Virus record (IMG/VR): IMGVR_UViG_3300027782_000183
Span: 1-36,511 of that record
From: a virus
Length of the DNA stretch: 36,511 bases
Reading direction: 5' to 3' (one strand)
The first letter of the stretch is position 1. Each line of letters opens with the position of its first letter. The notes under the pieces are model-generated. The model was not told the DNA's origin, searched no databases, and saw only the letters and a list, made by a program, of their open reading frames with translations. Made by a program: the position numbers and the translations under genes. This document shows, in pieces, positions 35,503 through 36,511 of this stretch.

Positions 35503-36511
35503 AACTCGGCGAAATAGTTGAATATCTAAATCATCTAGACACCTTGAGTGTTCGGGCTGCGTTCTCTTCGAGTACCGCAGAGATAGCCAGGGTCACTCAA
35601 ATTGTGCAATATCATGACATACAGATTGGCAATATTGCTGCCGATCTACTTTCGATACAACAGGATCTAAATAATTCTCTCACACAATATGAACAAAAAT
35701 TAAAACAACTGCGGCAAGATGTACAGATTTTGATCGAGAAACAAGAACCGGAGTATTTTGCTGCGGGTACAACTCGTTACCGAAACAGTATAGGGTACGA
35801 CTCTGCCGAATATATCTTAACAACAAACCGAAATATAGATGCCAGCTCTGAAACTCATCTGCGAGATAGGATAAACTCTTATACTAATTGGCAACATCCA
35901 GGACTAGTGATTCGGCCGGCACTCAGTCCCGGCCTGGACAGTACAGTAGCATTTGATCCGTTGTATCTAGTGGACACACATGAAGATCTGTTGACCCCTG
36001 TGAAATCATTGTTTACACCGGAATACCAACGCAGACTGAGATATTATGTAATACAAGATCACACAGAGGCAGATATCTTTTTCAATCTGCCGCACAATCA
36101 ATTTGGATTTGTTTATGCATTCTATTACTTTGATTTCAAGCCATTGGAAATTATACAGAAATATTTGAATGAAGTGCTGTTGTTGTTGCGCCCCGGAGGT
36201 ACTTTCCTGTTCAGTTTCAACGATTGCGATCAATGGAGGGCAGTGAGAGCAGTGGAAAATGGTTCTCATTACTATACGCCTAAGAGATTGATTCTAAAAC
36301 ATGCTCAAAACATAGGATACGAAATAACGAATATCTGTGCTACCTCAAACGGAACAACCTGGATAGAAATAAAAAAACCCGGTGTGCTTGATAGTATACG
36401 TGGAGGGCAAGCACTAGCAAGTATTTTTAGACAAACTGTTGACAACACATCAAAAGACCTTTATAATGCAATGACCTTGGATATGCTGATCAAGTTAGCA
36501 GAATCTTTAAA
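35499..36511 (+). CDS. Coiled-coil plus methyltransferase-like protein, 3'-truncated by window edge
   Basis: From ATG 35499, which overlaps the polymerase stop, the frame stays open to the window end (337 codons). Residues 1-90 read as a coiled coil (repeated Leu/Ile heptads: LTQYEQKLKQLRQDVQILIEKQ). After that come GLVIRPALSPGLD, FDPLYLVDTHEDLL and VYAFYYFDFKPLEIIQKYLNEVLLLLRPGGTFLFSFNDCD, the last being typical of the strand after motif IV in class I methyltransferases (L-R-P-G-G). No clear SAM-binding GxGxG was seen, so it may be inactive or divergent. I recall similar genes after gp43 in marine T4-like phages. The antisense reading at 36006 is a shadow. Confidence 0.6.
   Translation, partial: MKLGEIVEYLNHLDTLSVRAAFSSSTAEIARVTQIVQYHDIQIGNIAADLLSIQQDLNNSLTQYEQKLKQLRQDVQILIEKQEPEYFAAGTTRYRNSIGYDSAEYILTTNRNIDASSETHLRDRINSYTNWQHPGLVIRPALSPGLDSTVAFDPLYLVDTHEDLLTPVKSLFTPEYQRRLRYYVIQDHTEADIFFNLPHNQFGFVYAFYYFDFKPLEIIQKYLNEVLLLLRPGGTFLFSFNDCDQWRAVRAVENGSHYYTPKRLILKHAQNIGYEITNICATSNGTTWIEIKKPGVLDSIRGGQALASIFRQTVDNTSKDLYNAMTLDMLIKLAESL

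Noticed and set aside
36006-36269. Minus-strand gene near the right edge
   Set aside because: It is a shadow of the coding frame from 35499, which is open to the window end and carries an LRPGG methyltransferase-type strand.
1-36511. tRNA genes, CRISPR arrays, integrase, attachment sites, insertion sequences, Rho-independent terminators
   Set aside because: Searched by eye in the short gaps and on both strands. No cloverleaf, regular spacer repeat, transposase motif or GC hairpin followed by a T run was found. Gaps are too short to hold most of these.

Overview
The window looks like part of the genome of a T4-like tailed phage (myovirus type) that infects a Gram-negative bacterium. Five things point to this. 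There is a gp43-type family B DNA polymerase next to a DsbA-like small DNA-binding protein. T4-type late-promoter motifs (TAAATA core) precede several genes. There is a spanin/endolysin/holin lysis cassette. Genes are packed on one strand with ATGA, TAATG or TTGA overlaps. Most distinctively, many short ORFs begin with a tag like the capsid-targeting sequence of T4 internal proteins (M-K/R-x-x-E-F-I/L-x-E). All genes are on the + strand. No tRNA, CRISPR, integrase or insertion sequence was seen, and no gap without a gene exceeds about 70 bases. The exact host cannot be told from the sequence.

Layout. (1) 1-1150: an HxGH nucleotidyltransferase (cut by the window edge) and a sulfotransferase-like protein. 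(2) 1158-4890: lysis and surface module with an i-spanin-like protein, o-spanin lipoprotein, GH19 endolysin, LamG-like protein, holin, an exported clan GH-B-like glycan hydrolase and a small exported protein. (3) 4919-8013: host-takeover proteostasis pair, a zinc-finger-less DnaJ and a full ClpA-type unfoldase with a ClpP-docking IGF loop. (4) 8021-11101: small conserved phage proteins, a second HxGH nucleotidyltransferase and a GT-A glycosyltransferase. (5) 11115-18758: a 2547-residue multidomain 'polyvalent' protein. (6) 18755-32154: a dense array of small and medium genes, most with the capsid-targeting-like N-terminus, including zincin-type metallopeptidase candidates, LysM and peptidoglycan-binding proteins, a lysozyme-domain protein, ParB-like and Cys-rich proteins, a Dps homologue, and a 943-residue protein with an internal twin-arginine motif. 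(7) 32221-36511: DsbA-like protein, small membrane protein, DNA polymerase and a 3'-truncated coiled-coil/methyltransferase-like protein.

How it may work together (inference): the main novelty is a head-packaged arsenal. At least nine consecutive or near-consecutive genes carry M[KR]xxEF[ILV]xE, which in T4 targets internal proteins into the prohead and is removed by the gp21 protease after (L/I)xE. The giant protein has the same kind of site ([ILVM]xE followed by a small or acidic residue) at nearly every predicted domain boundary. It could therefore be packaged as a polyprotein and cut into separate effectors. If so, the particle would deliver nucleotidyltransferase, SGNH hydrolase, metallopeptidase, amidoligase, deaminase, ParB-like and possible ADP-ribosyltransferase-like units with the DNA, together with cell-wall-acting proteins. 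Host-type promoters (TATACT -10) precede the clpA-like gene, the glycosyltransferase gene and the dsbA-polymerase operon.
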